Notes: generated by a model not told the origin, from the letters alone. 64,000 nt of DNA from Haloferax namakaokahaiae (GCF_042663225.1 NZ_JBHTAA010000001.1:372001-436000); one strand, 5' to 3'; numbered from the stretch's first letter, positions 1-8,849 are shown. Numbers and translations are program-made.

Positions 1-460
1 GAAGACGCCGATTTCGGCGGTGTTCGCGGACATCTCCCGCGGCCGCGACCCGGGAATCGAGGTTCACTCGGGGTTCCAAGTCGGCGTCCGCGTCTGTCTT
101 CCGCCCTTCCCATTTACCGACCCGCAGACCTTCTCGGAGTTCGCCTCGAACGCGCCAATCGGCTTCGAGTCGAAGCCCCCGAAAGAGTGGACCGAGCGCC
201 ACCGCCTCGAAAACGCACCCGACGGCGTCCACATCGAGGACGTGAAGTGCGTCTCCGACCAGTGGCGCGTCGCCGGAACCTCTGGCGTCGTCATGGTCGT
301 CGCCGGAATGGGCGATACGATGGCCGACGCACGGACGCAAGCCTACGGCCGCATCGACGACATCCTGCTTCCCAACATGTACTACCGCGACGATATCGGC
401 GAGCGCTGGATAGACGGCGAGGGCGACAGACTCCACTCGTGGGGCTACCTCCGAGACTGA
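1..460 (+). CDS. purD: Phosphoribosylamine-glycine ligase, C-terminal part (cut by window edge)
   Basis: The reading frame is open from base 2 and ends with TGA at 458-460; its start lies outside the window. The visible 152 residues match the C-terminal lobe of PurD (GAR synthetase), the ATP-grasp enzyme that joins phosphoribosylamine and glycine in purine synthesis. The best marker is the ending, where an alternating hydrophobic stretch (RIDDILLPNMYYRDDIGERW) follows the Ala/Tyr helix, as in other PurD C-termini. The ATP-binding core is not visible. Nothing looks broken. Confidence 0.85.
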   Translation, partial: KTPISAVFADISRGRDPGIEVHSGFQVGVRVCLPPFPFTDPQTFSEFASNAPIGFESKPPKEWTERHRLENAPDGVHIEDVKCVSDQWRVAGTSGVVMVVAGMGDTMADARTQAYGRIDDILLPNMYYRDDIGERWIDGEGDRLHSWGYLRD

Positions 461-539
461 GCGGCGAGCCAGCGGATTTCTGTCGGCTTCTGTGAGTCCG
501 GCGACAGGTTCCTTGACTCGCGCGTCGTAACTGGAGGGT

Positions 540-1625
540 ATGCAGGCAACGTCGCAACTGGCACGCCTCCGTGAGGTGGCCCGACCGCTCGGCGCGCTCG
601 TCGTCGGTGTCGCGGCGTTTCTCCTCTCGATACGGCTCCTGAGTGGAGCGTCTGCCGCGCTCAGTCCCTCACTCGTCCCCGTACTGGACCGCGTCGTCAT
701 GGGACCACTGTCTGCGCTCGGTGCCAGTTGGTTGGCGACGTATCCCGTGCTCAACGGGACGGCCATCGCCGCGCTCTCGATGGTGTTGTACACCGAAGCG
801 CTCGTGACGCCGCTCGAACTGTTCCTCATGATTTGCGGGTCGCGGTTCGGGTCGGTGACCATCGTCCTGCTCGTCGGTTCCGTCGAGTACGTCCGCCAGC
901 GCGACGTTTCGCTCCGAGATGCGATGTGGTTCGGTGTACTCTCGTTTCTCGTCACGTGGAGCGTGTATCTCCCGGTGACGGCACTCGGTTACGTCACCCT
1001 CGCGCCGCTCACTCCTCGTCTGTCTGCGATGGCGTCCCGGTTCACTCTCGAATTCGCCGCGCTCGACTCGCTCGAACCGTTTATCGAGCGCATCGTCGAA
1101 ACCCTCGGACCGCTCGGTGCCGGACTGGTCGCACTCGGGTTGCTTCTGGGGAGCCTTCGACTGTTCGACTCGGCGTTCGATGCAGTGGATGTCGAGCAGG
1201 TTCGTGACTCGCTCGCGCGACACGGCAGAAACCACTGGTTTCTGTTCGCCATCGGCTTCGTGGTGACCGCGCTGAGTACGAGTGTGGCGTTCTCGCTCGG
1301 CGTCGTCGTCCCGCTCTCGGTACGTGGCTACGTCGAACGAGACGAGCTACTGCCGTACATTCTCGGCGCGAACGTCGGGACGCTCATCGACACAGTGGCC
1401 ATCGCCATCGTCCTCGACGAACCGGTTGGGCTTGCAGTCGTCCTCTTCACCGCGGCGCTCGCTACGTTGGTTGCAACCGTGTTCGTCGTCGCGTACCCGT
1501 GGTACGAAGCGGCCATCGAGACCATCTTCGAGACAGCGGTCGAGACTCGTCGCCACTTTCTCGCCTTTCTCGGTCTGCTGGTCGCGTTGCCACTCGTACT
1601 GCTCGTCGTCGAACGACTCGTGTGA
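540..1625 (+). CDS. Na+/phosphate-cotransporter-like membrane protein
   Basis: A 361-residue polytopic membrane protein with roughly eight or nine hydrophobic segments. It has two related halves, and near residue 280 it carries GANVGTLIDT, the repeated 'GANxGT' signature of the NptA/PNaS Na/Pi cotransporter family. The first-half copy is degenerate (around residue 100, ICGSRFGSVT). Unlike many bacterial members there is no C-terminal PhoU domain. Substrate is inferred from family only; phosphate is likely but not proven. It stands alone, 79 bp after purD and convergent with the ZIP gene. Confidence 0.75.
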   Translation: MQATSQLARLREVARPLGALVVGVAAFLLSIRLLSGASAALSPSLVPVLDRVVMGPLSALGASWLATYPVLNGTAIAALSMVLYTEALVTPLELFLMICGSRFGSVTIVLLVGSVEYVRQRDVSLRDAMWFGVLSFLVTWSVYLPVTALGYVTLAPLTPRLSAMASRFTLEFAALDSLEPFIERIVETLGPLGAGLVALGLLLGSLRLFDSAFDAVDVEQVRDSLARHGRNHWFLFAIGFVVTALSTSVAFSLGVVVPLSVRGYVERDELLPYILGANVGTLIDTVAIAIVLDEPVGLAVVLFTAALATLVATVFVVAYPWYEAAIETIFETAVETRRHFLAFLGLLVALPLVLLVVERLV

Positions 1626-1662
1626 AGAACAGTCGGCGCAGCCTCAGAGAATCGGCACAGAA

Positions 1663-2484
1663 TCAGTTGAGCGCCAGCCAGGCCGCGAAGACGACGAACC
1701 CGCCGACGAACGTGCTCGCCGCGGCGTGGAGGCGGAGTTGGTCGAGGATGTGGTGGGCGTGTTCGTCTTCGACCGAGAGCATGTCGTGAATCTCGCTGCC
1801 GATTTCACACCGGGGGAGGAAGTCCATCGCCACGTGGAGGAAGACGCCCGACGCGAAGCCGAAGACGAGTCCGCGGATGGCACCCGACGCGGGGACGGCA
1901 ACCGCACTGGAGACGATGGCGGCGATGCCGAGTCCGGCCGCGGGGAGCAACAGTGGCGCGACGGGTCGGTCGTTCGCCGTGAGACGGCGCGCGGCGGCGT
2001 AGCCGGCGGGACCTTTGTGCGAGACGATTGCGAGACCGAGACCGACGCCGACGTCGATGTTGCCGTAGATAAGCCCGATAATCGCACCGGCGGAGATGGC
2101 GTGGGCCGCGAGTTCCGTCACCGTCCGGTCGATTGGGAGGTCCATGTGCGCGAAGCGGTGGCCGATAGTGTGCGACCCGAACCCGGCGAGGATGCCGAAG
2201 GCGATGCCGAACCCGCCGAACTGCGGGTGGTGGCCGAGCGCCTGCGGGACGAGAAAGACGGCGGCGCTCGTCACCATCGCGCCGCTCGCAAGTCCGTAGC
2301 CCCACACGAGCCCCTCCGCGTGGTCACCCCGGGCCCGAACGCCGAGCGGGGCGGCGAGTGCCATGGCACCGAACGCAGCCCACGAGACGACGAGCAGTTT
2401 CCACGCCTGCGTCGTGACCGCGTAGGCCGAGAGCGCGAGGAGAACCACGACGCTGCCGACGCCGATGGCTGATGACCGATTCAT
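1663..2484 (-). CDS. ZIP family metal transporter
   Basis: A 273-residue protein with about eight membrane segments and the ZIP-family layout: a His-containing helix pair in the middle (HAISAGAIIGLIYG, then SHKGPAGYAAARR) forms the metal path, and a third conserved helix ends in FGFASGVFLHVAMDFLPR. His-rich stretches (HHPQ, HAHH) lie in the loops. ZIP proteins carry Zn2+ or related divalent metals into the cytoplasm; the exact metal is not readable. The ATG at 2484 is followed directly by a hydrophobic segment. Single gene, convergent with the upstream transporter. Confidence 0.8.
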   Translation of the reverse strand: MNRSSAIGVGSVVVLLALSAYAVTTQAWKLLVVSWAAFGAMALAAPLGVRARGDHAEGLVWGYGLASGAMVTSAAVFLVPQALGHHPQFGGFGIAFGILAGFGSHTIGHRFAHMDLPIDRTVTELAAHAISAGAIIGLIYGNIDVGVGLGLAIVSHKGPAGYAAARRLTANDRPVAPLLLPAAGLGIAAIVSSAVAVPASGAIRGLVFGFASGVFLHVAMDFLPRCEIGSEIHDMLSVEDEHAHHILDQLRLHAAASTFVGGFVVFAAWLALN

Positions 2485-2570
2485 GTTGTGAACAATCTTG
2501 CTGAGGTTAATAAACTGCCCGATTCGGGTCCCCCGAGGGTTCTATCTGGAGAGGTGCCGAAGCAGGTGAA

Positions 2571-3272
2571 TCAGCGGGTCGCCTGCTTCCACGCCTTCAG
2601 GTCGAGGACGCCGCCGTCGAAGTCGTCGGGTGCCGCCTCGGTTGCCGCCCACAGGAACATCGGCGCGACGTCGTCCGGGTCGCGGCCGTCACCGCCGGTG
2701 AGGTCGGTTGCGACGAGACCAGGGTCCACGATGCCGACCGGTTGGTCGAGTTCGACCGCGAACTGTCGGACTGCCGCTTCGGCGGCGGCTTTCGAGACGG
2801 CGTACGCGCCCATTCCGGGTTTCGCGTCGCGGGCGATAGCGCCCGAGGGGACGAGAATTCGGCTGTCGCTAGTCATGTGCGGGAGGGCCTCTTTGACGGC
2901 CGTGAAGACGCCTCTGACGTTGGTTCGCAGCGAGTCGTCGAAGGCGGCGTAGGAGTCCTCGGCCAGCGGCATCTCGCCCGGCGACCCGTGACAGACCGCG
3001 GCGTTGGCGACGAGTACGTCGATTCCCCCACCGAGGCGGGCGGCCGTCTCCATCAGGCGCTCCATGTCGAACTCGTCGCGCACGTCGGAGCGGAGACCTT
3101 CGGCAGTGCCGCCAGCGTCCTCGATATCTTCGAGAACCGCGTCGAGGGCGTCTGTATCGCGTGCGCAGGCGACGACGGTCGCCCCGTGTGCGCCGAATGC
3201 GCGGGCGACGGCGGCACCGATACCGGAACTCGCGCCCGTGACCACGACAGTGGTGTCGTCCATACGCGCCAT
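2571..3272 (-). CDS. Short-chain dehydrogenase/reductase (SDR)
   Basis: A 233-residue classical SDR. The cofactor motif TGASSGIG is near residue 12, the NAA stabilising motif near 90 and the catalytic YxxxK as YAVSK near 158, preceded by the active-site Ser in VPSGAI. Two in-frame ATGs (3272 and 3263) are possible starts. The substrate is unknown. It is divergent from crtD, sharing an 84-bp gap, but nothing links it to carotenoid synthesis. Confidence 0.85.
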   Translation of the reverse strand: MARMDDTTVVVTGASSGIGAAVARAFGAHGATVVACARDTDALDAVLEDIEDAGGTAEGLRSDVRDEFDMERLMETAARLGGGIDVLVANAAVCHGSPGEMPLAEDSYAAFDDSLRTNVRGVFTAVKEALPHMTSDSRILVPSGAIARDAKPGMGAYAVSKAAAEAAVRQFAVELDQPVGIVDPGLVATDLTGGDGRDPDDVAPMFLWAATEAAPDDFDGGVLDLKAWKQATR

Positions 3273-3324
3273 TGGGAGTGACCGTGCTAAAGTGATACTA
3301 CTCGGAACCCCGCTTTGGTCAGTC

Positions 3325-3332
3325 GATTTATG
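3325..3332 (+). promoter_or_regulatory. TATA box of the crtD-lyeJ-cruF operon
   Basis: GATTTATG lies about 27 bases before the crtD ATG at 3357. That spacing places transcription start at or next to the start codon, giving a leaderless mRNA as is usual in haloarchaea. Confidence 0.55.
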
Positions 3333-3356
3333 TGAACGTCGTTCTTACACTCTTGC

Positions 3357-4859
3357 ATGAATTCTGTCTCGGACCTCGACTCGCTGTCGGGCGAATCCGT
3401 CGTCGTCATCGGCGGCGGGTTCGGCGGTCTCTCGACGGCCTGCTATCTCGCTCACGCGGGTGCCGACGTCACCGTCTTGGAGAAGAACGAACAACTCGGT
3501 GGCCGCGCCAGCACCCTCGAACGAGACGGCTTCACGTTCGACATGGGTCCGTCGTGGTACCTCATGCCCGACGTGTTCGAGCAGTTCTTCGCCTACTTCG
3601 GGAAGTCGCCCGAGGACTACTACGGCCTGACGCGACTCGACCCCCACTACCGCATCTTCTTCAAAGACGGCGACCGGGTGGACATGGTCCCAGACCTCGA
3701 AAAGAACAGGGAGGTGTTCGAGTCCTACGAACCCGGCGCGGCCGACAAGTTCGACGACTACCTCCGGAAGTCCAAGCGCAACTACGAAATCGGGATGGAG
3801 CACTTCGTCTACAAAGACCGGCCGAACCTGCGCGACTACGTGGATTTCGACGTGCTCCGGTACTCGTGGGGCCTGTCGCTCATCGGGTCGATGCAGGACC
3901 ACGTCGAGAACTACTTCGACCACCCCAAACTCCAGCAGATCATGCAGTACACGCTGGTGTTCCTCGGCGGCGCGCCGAACAACACGCCCGCGCTCTACAA
4001 CCTGATGAGCCACGTCGATTTCAACATGGGCGTCTACTACCCCGACGGCGGTCTCGCGGGCGTCGTCTCGGCGATGGTCCAACTCGGCGAGGAGTTGGGC
4101 GTCGAGTTCCACACCGACTCGCCGGTGACCGAAATCGCGGGTCGGCGCGGCGGGTTCGCCGTCCGAACCGAGGACGGCCGCGAGTTCCTCTGCGACCAGG
4201 TCGTAAGCGACGCCGACTACGCCCACACCGAGCAGGAACTCCTCCCCGAGAGGAAACGCCAGTACAGCGCCGACTACTGGGAATCCCGGACGTACGCGCC
4301 CTCGGCGTACCTGCTCTATCTCGGCGTCGAAGGCGACGTGGACGAACTCGCCCACCACACGCTCGTCCTCCCCACCCAGTGGGACGACCACTTCGAGCAC
4401 ATCTTCGACGACCCCGCGTGGCCCGACGACCCGGCCTACTACCTGTGTGTCCCCTCGAAGACCGACGACACGGTCGCCCCAGAGGGTCACAGCAACCTGT
4501 TCGTGCTCGTCCCCATCGCGGCCGGTCTCGAAGACACACCCGAACAGCGCGAGGCCTACCGCGACCTCGTCCTCGCCGACATCGCCGAACACACCGGCGT
4601 CGATTTGCGAGACCGAATCGTCGTCGAGGAGTCGTTCTGCGTGAACGATTTCGCCAGCCGCTACAACAGCACGCAGGGGACGGCGCTCGGTCTCGCACAC
4701 ACGCTCACCCAAACCGCGCTCCTCCGTCCCGGCCACGCCTCGAAGAAGGTCGATGGCCTGTACTTCACCGGGTCCTTCACGACGCCCGGTATCGGCGTGC
4801 CGATGTGTCTCATCAGCGGGCAACTCACCGCGGAGAAGATGGCCGAAGACGCGCGATGA
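3357..4859 (+). CDS. crtD: Carotenoid 3,4-desaturase (phytoene-desaturase family)
   Basis: A 500-residue FAD-dependent amine-oxidase-fold protein of the CrtI family. The dinucleotide-binding motif VVIGGGFGGLSTACYL starts near residue 17, followed by the Glu-ending second strand and GGRAS. The C-terminal FAD motif is FTGSFTTPGIGVPMCLISG near 475. Known Haloarcula work assigns the homologue next to lyeJ and cruF as CrtD, which desaturates the C50 intermediate on the way to bacterioruberin. The assignment as CrtD rather than phytoene desaturase CrtI rests on this neighbourhood. Its stop overlaps the lyeJ start (ATGA), so the two are translationally coupled. Confidence 0.88.
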   Translation: MNSVSDLDSLSGESVVVIGGGFGGLSTACYLAHAGADVTVLEKNEQLGGRASTLERDGFTFDMGPSWYLMPDVFEQFFAYFGKSPEDYYGLTRLDPHYRIFFKDGDRVDMVPDLEKNREVFESYEPGAADKFDDYLRKSKRNYEIGMEHFVYKDRPNLRDYVDFDVLRYSWGLSLIGSMQDHVENYFDHPKLQQIMQYTLVFLGGAPNNTPALYNLMSHVDFNMGVYYPDGGLAGVVSAMVQLGEELGVEFHTDSPVTEIAGRRGGFAVRTEDGREFLCDQVVSDADYAHTEQELLPERKRQYSADYWESRTYAPSAYLLYLGVEGDVDELAHHTLVLPTQWDDHFEHIFDDPAWPDDPAYYLCVPSKTDDTVAPEGHSNLFVLVPIAAGLEDTPEQREAYRDLVLADIAEHTGVDLRDRIVVEESFCVNDFASRYNSTQGTALGLAHTLTQTALLRPGHASKKVDGLYFTGSFTTPGIGVPMCLISGQLTAEKMAEDAR

Positions 4860-5731
4860 CGGAGACAGAGATGGCACCGACTTCGAACGGCACCGTGCGG
4901 GACCGACTCGTCTACCTGTTGGTCCTCTCGCGGCCGCGATTCTGGCTCTACTTGGCCGGTCCCGTCATCGTCGGCGTCGCCGCCGCCGCGACCTCGCTTT
5001 CGGATCTCTACTCGCTCGAAGCGGTCGCCCTCTTCGCGTACTTCCTCGTCCCAGCGAACGTCTTTCTCTACGGCGTCAACGACGTGTTCGACCGCGACGT
5101 GGACGAAGCGAACCCGAAGAAAGACGACCGAGAGGCGCGCTGGCAGGGTGACCCGGTCAACCTCGCCGTCGTCGTCGGCAGCGGTGTGCTCGGCCTCGGG
5201 CTGTTCGCGTTCACGCCCCCCATCGCGTGGCCGTGGCTGGTCGCCCACTTCGTCCTCGCTATCGAGTACAGCGCCCCTCCCTTCCGGTTCAAGACGACGC
5301 CGATTCTCGACTCGGTGTCGAACGGCCTCTACATCCTGCCGGGCGTGGCCGCCTACGCGACCATCGCGGGCGTGAATCCACCCGCGCTCGCCGTCGTCGG
5401 CGCGTGGCTCTGGACCATGGGGATGCACACCTTCTCGGCGATTCCCGACATCGAACCCGACCGAGACGCCGGGATTCAGACGACGGCGACGTTCCTCGGC
5501 GAGCGCCGAACCTACTGGTACTGCGCGCTGACGTGGGCGGGTGCCGCCCTCTCGTTCGCAACCGTCGATATCCGACTCGGTGCCCTTCTCGCGGCGTATC
5601 CGCTCGTGGTGCTCGGTATCGCTCGCTCGAACGTGGACGTGTCGAACGCCTACTGGTGGTACCCCGCGTTGAACACCGTCGTCGGCATGCTCATCACCCT
5701 CGGGGCACTCTGGAGCATCGTATATGGCTGA
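4856..5731 (+). CDS. lyeJ: Lycopene elongase / 1,2-hydratase (UbiA prenyltransferase)
   Basis: A 291-residue UbiA-family membrane prenyltransferase. The first Asp-rich site is NDVFDRDVDEANPKKDD (near residue 75) and the second is DIEPDRDAG (near 203); both bind Mg-diphosphate of the C5 donor. About seven to nine membrane helices are visible. In haloarchaea this enzyme adds dimethylallyl units to lycopene with hydration. The reading frame stays open upstream into crtD, but the ATG at 4856 in the ATGA overlap with the crtD stop is the sensible start. Its end overlaps cruF by 8 bases. Confidence 0.88.
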   Translation: MTETEMAPTSNGTVRDRLVYLLVLSRPRFWLYLAGPVIVGVAAAATSLSDLYSLEAVALFAYFLVPANVFLYGVNDVFDRDVDEANPKKDDREARWQGDPVNLAVVVGSGVLGLGLFAFTPPIAWPWLVAHFVLAIEYSAPPFRFKTTPILDSVSNGLYILPGVAAYATIAGVNPPALAVVGAWLWTMGMHTFSAIPDIEPDRDAGIQTTATFLGERRTYWYCALTWAGAALSFATVDIRLGALLAAYPLVVLGIARSNVDVSNAYWWYPALNTVVGMLITLGALWSIVYG

Positions 5732-6596
5732 GGGACTTCGCCTTCCTCGAACGCGGCGGGACGCCGAAGCGGCGCTCGACCGACTCGTTCGAGAGAATCG
5801 CTTTACGATTTCCGTGTTCTTCCCACTGAACGGTGCGGTACTCCTCGTCGCAAGCGCGATGGGGTGGCTGCCAGACCCGCTGGCGTTCAACGCCTTTCTC
5901 ATCCTGTTCGGTACCCTCGTGATGCGCTCGCCGCTCCTCGTCGGCGTCCTTCCCCTGTTCACCCGCCGCGCCGTCGTCGGCGTGGGCGCGCTGACCGCCT
6001 ACGCCTACGCCATCGAGTACACCGGCATCACGACCGGGTGGCCCTACGGGTGGTTCTATTACGGCATCGACCTCGGTCCCACCGTCGCGGGCGTCCCCAT
6101 CGGTCTCCCGGTGTTCTTCATCCCGCTCGTGATGAACGCCTACCTGTTGTGTCTCCTGTTGCTCGGAAGTCGCGCACAGAACACGCTAATTCGACTCGTC
6201 GCCGTCATCCTCACCGTCCTTGCTATGGATGTCGTCCTCGACCCGGGTGCGGTTTCACTCGGGTTCTGGGAGTACTACAGACTCGGTGAGGATGCCATTC
6301 TCTTCTACGGCGTCCCGCTGTCGAACTACGCCGGATGGGTCGTGAGCGCGACGATTGCCGTCCTCGCGCTCGATTGGGCGTTCGACCGGAGTGCGCTGCT
6401 CACGCGCCTCGATTCGACCGAGTTCATGCTCGACGACTTAGTGAGCTTCGTCATCCTCTGGGGCGGCATCAACGCGTGGTTCGGCAACTGGATTCCCGTC
6501 GTCGTGGCCGGACTGTTCGGTATCGGACTCCTCAAAACGGACCGCTTCGACTCTCGACTCCTCCGGATTCCGCGGCGGTTCCCGTGGCAGTCGTGA
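5724..6596 (+). CDS. cruF: Bisanhydrobacterioruberin hydratase
   Basis: A 290-residue integral membrane protein of the carotenoid-hydratase (CruF, DUF422) family, with seven or eight hydrophobic helices. Conserved polar patches between helices include a Tyr/Gly-rich stretch GITTGWPYGWFYYG near residue 98 and an acidic DVVLDPGAV near 171. It adds water to the terminal double bonds of bisanhydrobacterioruberin, giving the tetra-hydroxy pigment bacterioruberin. It overlaps lyeJ by 8 bases, closing a three-gene operon. It converges with crtB, leaving 35 bp between the stops. Confidence 0.87.
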   Translation: MAEGLRLPRTRRDAEAALDRLVRENRFTISVFFPLNGAVLLVASAMGWLPDPLAFNAFLILFGTLVMRSPLLVGVLPLFTRRAVVGVGALTAYAYAIEYTGITTGWPYGWFYYGIDLGPTVAGVPIGLPVFFIPLVMNAYLLCLLLLGSRAQNTLIRLVAVILTVLAMDVVLDPGAVSLGFWEYYRLGEDAILFYGVPLSNYAGWVVSATIAVLALDWAFDRSALLTRLDSTEFMLDDLVSFVILWGGINAWFGNWIPVVVAGLFGIGLLKTDRFDSRLLRIPRRFPWQS

Positions 6597-6631
6597 TGTT
6601 CAGCGAATGACTTCCGCAGCGGTCCGAAAAA

Positions 6632-7651
6632 TCAGTCCCAGCCCCACCGACTCAGCGCGCGCCGCCATCCGGAGAACCGACCGCGGCCACGTCCGCGTCG
6701 AATCGGCGTCGAACCCGGTCCAACGTCCGCGTCGAACTCTTCGTCTTCCGGGTAGGGAACGACGCTGACGGCTTTGAACACGGCGACCGGGTCGCGCCAC
6801 ACAGCCCAGTAGAGACTCGACTTGGCCAAGAGCGCCACTTTTCTGGCCGAACTCAGTTCCGGCGTCGTCGAGAGCGTGTCGTAGCCGAGTTTTCGAATCG
6901 ACCGGTGGTGGTCGGCGTAGAGTATCGCCGCGAGCAACACCGGGAACTGGCAGTCCGCGGGGAGGTGTTCGATGCCGGCGACGCCCTTCCGGTAGAGCGA
7001 TTCGGTCCGGCGGAGTTCGTCCTGCATGACGTTCACCATCCGGTGGTCGAATTCGAGTTCGAGCACCTCCTCGTGACTGAGGTTGTAGCGCTGGAGCGTC
7101 GATTCGGGGAGGTACACTCTGTCGCGCTCTCTCACGTCCTCGCCCACGTCGCGGAGGAAGTTCGACATCTGGAACGCCTGCCCGAGCGCCGTCGCGTGCG
7201 GGAGCGCCGTCTCGGGGTCGTTCGGGCGCATCACGCTGGTCATCATCCGCCCGACGGCCGACGCAGAGCCGTCCATGTAGGCTTCGAGTTCCTCGTACGT
7301 GGCATACCGGTCTTTCTCGATGTCGGACTCCATCGCGTCGATGAAGACGTTCACGTCGTCGGGGTCGATACCGTACCGCTCACGCAGTTCGGCGAACGCC
7401 GACAGCACGGGGTCGTCCGCTTCGCTCTCGCCCAGCGCTTCGGCGCGGAGGCGTTCGAGTTGCGCTCGCTGTTCTTCCGGGGGGGCAGTCTCTGCTGCAT
7501 CGACAACTTCGTCGGCGACCCGGAAGAACGCGTACAAGACGTAGGTGGCGTGGCGAACGCGCTGGGGCAACAGTCGCGTCGCAAAGTAGAACGTCTTGCC
7601 AGTCCGCTGTTGTATCGCTTTCCCGGCTTCGACCTGTGATTCATCTACCAT
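6632..7651 (-). CDS. crtB: Phytoene synthase
   Basis: A 339-residue all-helical trans-isoprenyl diphosphate synthase (squalene/phytoene synthase family) that condenses two geranylgeranyl diphosphates. The two Asp-rich Mg sites are visible: RVADEVVD near residue 43 and NFLRDVGEDVRERDR near 163, the latter with the family's usual YLP following. The C-terminal 40 residues are Arg/Gly-rich and outside the family core. It faces cruF. Its promoter carries a 21-bp palindrome (7673-7693). Confidence 0.93.
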   Translation of the reverse strand: MVDESQVEAGKAIQQRTGKTFYFATRLLPQRVRHATYVLYAFFRVADEVVDAAETAPPEEQRAQLERLRAEALGESEADDPVLSAFAELRERYGIDPDDVNVFIDAMESDIEKDRYATYEELEAYMDGSASAVGRMMTSVMRPNDPETALPHATALGQAFQMSNFLRDVGEDVRERDRVYLPESTLQRYNLSHEEVLELEFDHRMVNVMQDELRRTESLYRKGVAGIEHLPADCQFPVLLAAILYADHHRSIRKLGYDTLSTTPELSSARKVALLAKSSLYWAVWRDPVAVFKAVSVVPYPEDEEFDADVGPGSTPIRRGRGRGRFSGWRRALSRWGWD

Positions 7652-7672
7652 CGTTTCGTTACTGAGAGTCCT

Positions 7673-7693
7673 GCCGGTCGGAAGCCGGCAGTA
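7673..7693. promoter_or_regulatory. Palindrome at the crtB promoter
   Basis: CTGCCGG and CCGGCAG form a perfect 7-bp inverted repeat around a 7-base spacer. It lies 22-42 bases before the crtB start. A weak TATA-like GAATACGAAT (minus strand, 7701-7710) would put transcription start inside or beside the palindrome. It could be a repressor site or a leader hairpin. Confidence 0.45.
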
Positions 7694-7815
7694 ATCGGAT
7701 TCGTATTCAGTTCTTGGGGTGCAATCGACATAACACTTCGTGCCGTAGTGAAATCAACCGGGAAACCCACAGCCAACGCGACATCGCCCGGCGGACGACA
7801 ACGTGTCAGCAAATC

Positions 7816-7968
7816 TCACCAGAACGTGTCGCTACAGTCGTAGACGACGCCGTGTTCCGGACAGACGTACTTACAGTGGCGATGGTCCATCGACGCACCA
7901 CAGAAGGGGCAGGGGCGGCCCTGGGTGACCTCGAGTGTGCACGCGTCGCCGGCGACCTCGTCTTCCAT
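7816..7968 (-). CDS. Small HVO_2523-family zinc-finger protein
   Basis: Only 50 residues, starting at the ATG 7968 (MEDEVAG...). It has four metal ligands in two pairs: CPFC-GAS-MDHRHCKYVC spaced as a C-x2-C ... C-x3-C knuckle, then PEHGVVYDC. Such tiny two-knuckle proteins are common in haloarchaea, and one family is named after the copy beside crtB in H. volcanii. The frame continues upstream, but those residues are Arg/Ser/Pro-rich noise. Function is unknown, perhaps protein-protein or nucleic-acid contacts. It may be co-transcribed with crtB, 164 bp downstream. Confidence 0.72.
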   Translation of the reverse strand: MEDEVAGDACTLEVTQGRPCPFCGASMDHRHCKYVCPEHGVVYDCSDTFW

Positions 7969-8130
7969 ACGTGTCGTTCGTAGGACTCGGTTGACATATG
8001 GTTTACTGCCGATTCCCGGCGTCTGCTGCCGCTTCTTCCGGATTCCACCCACATTTGGTAGTGATGTGGAACAACGCTCATACGCCGGGGGTCCCCACCA
8101 ACAACGTGTCGAGCACGAAGAACCCGTGGG

Positions 8131-8138
8131 AATATTAC
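8131..8138 (+). promoter_or_regulatory. TATA box for the winged-helix/membrane-protein pair
   Basis: AATATTAC lies about 36 bases before the ATG at 8171. This predicts a leader of about ten bases; AGGAGC sits just before it and may act as a ribosome site. Confidence 0.4.
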
Positions 8139-8170
8139 GCACCCCGACAAATCAGGAGCAAGAAGCGTCG

Positions 8171-8446
8171 ATGGAGAAGGCCCTCTGGTATCTACTCACG
8201 GCAACACGAGGCGGGACGAACCGCGTTCGCATCATCCGGTGTCTCTCGGACCAGCCGATGAATGCGAACCGACTCGCCGAAGAGCTTGATGTCGGCTACA
8301 AGACCGTCAGACATCACCTCGATATGCTCGAATCACACGGCGTTATCGAAGGCGGCGACAACAAGTACGGTCGGTTGTACTTCTTGACCGACCAGTTCGA
8401 GCACAACCGAGAGACGTTCGAAGAAATCGCACGACGACTGGAGTAA
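8171..8446 (+). CDS. Winged helix-turn-helix transcription regulator (ArsR-like)
   Basis: A 91-residue protein that is essentially one winged-helix domain. Recognition helix region NANRLAEELDVGYKTVRHHL (residues 31-50) is followed by the wing (KYGRLYFLT). This 'few residues plus wHTH' layout is typical of haloarchaeal small regulators. The ATG at 8171 fits the fold; the frame stays open upstream in non-protein-like sequence. It is followed four bases later by a membrane-protein gene. Such regulator/membrane pairs recur in haloarchaea, suggesting a joint sensor role, which is inference. Confidence 0.82.
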   Translation: MEKALWYLLTATRGGTNRVRIIRCLSDQPMNANRLAEELDVGYKTVRHHLDMLESHGVIEGGDNKYGRLYFLTDQFEHNRETFEEIARRLE

Positions 8447-8450
8447 CACG

Positions 8451-8747
8451 ATGGCAATGGGAACTCAAATCATGGCAGCGAGCGCCCTCTCGGGCGTGAA
8501 TATCGTCTTCCTCGCCGCACTCTGTGTGGTGTGGATACGAAACTACCGAACCTTCCGGACCGCGCTCGTCCTCGGCCTACTGGCGTTCGCAGTGGTAATG
8601 CTGCTCGAAAACGCCTTCGCGCTGTACTTTTTCTTCACCATGCAGAGTTTCTACTCGGGCGACCCGCACGTCCAACAGGCCGTGCTCGTGCTCCGCAGCC
8701 TCCAACTCGTCGCGCTGGCGACGCTGACGTACGTGACGCTTCGATAA
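8451..8747 (+). CDS. Small membrane protein paired with the winged-helix regulator
   Basis: A 98-residue protein with three hydrophobic helices (about residues 10-28, 36-60 and 75-97). It resembles the small membrane partners (DUF7521 type) found after wHTH genes in haloarchaea. The start could be 8451, 8457 or 8472. Only four bases separate it from the regulator stop, so they form one operon. No catalytic residues are seen. It is the last gene before a possible genome rearrangement joint. Confidence 0.72.
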   Translation: MAMGTQIMAASALSGVNIVFLAALCVVWIRNYRTFRTALVLGLLAFAVVMLLENAFALYFFFTMQSFYSGDPHVQQAVLVLRSLQLVALATLTYVTLR

Positions 8748-8849
8748 CGGCTCCGTCTTGCGCTTCGAGGACGATATCCCGTTTTCTCACAGTTCCGCGA
8801 CGTGAACCGAGTGTCGAGTCGAATCGCTCGGCGAGCCCAGTGCTGAGAG

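Noticed and set aside
3345..4877. 510-codon open frame antisense to crtD
   Set aside because: Shadow of crtD; same repetitive composition and no motifs.
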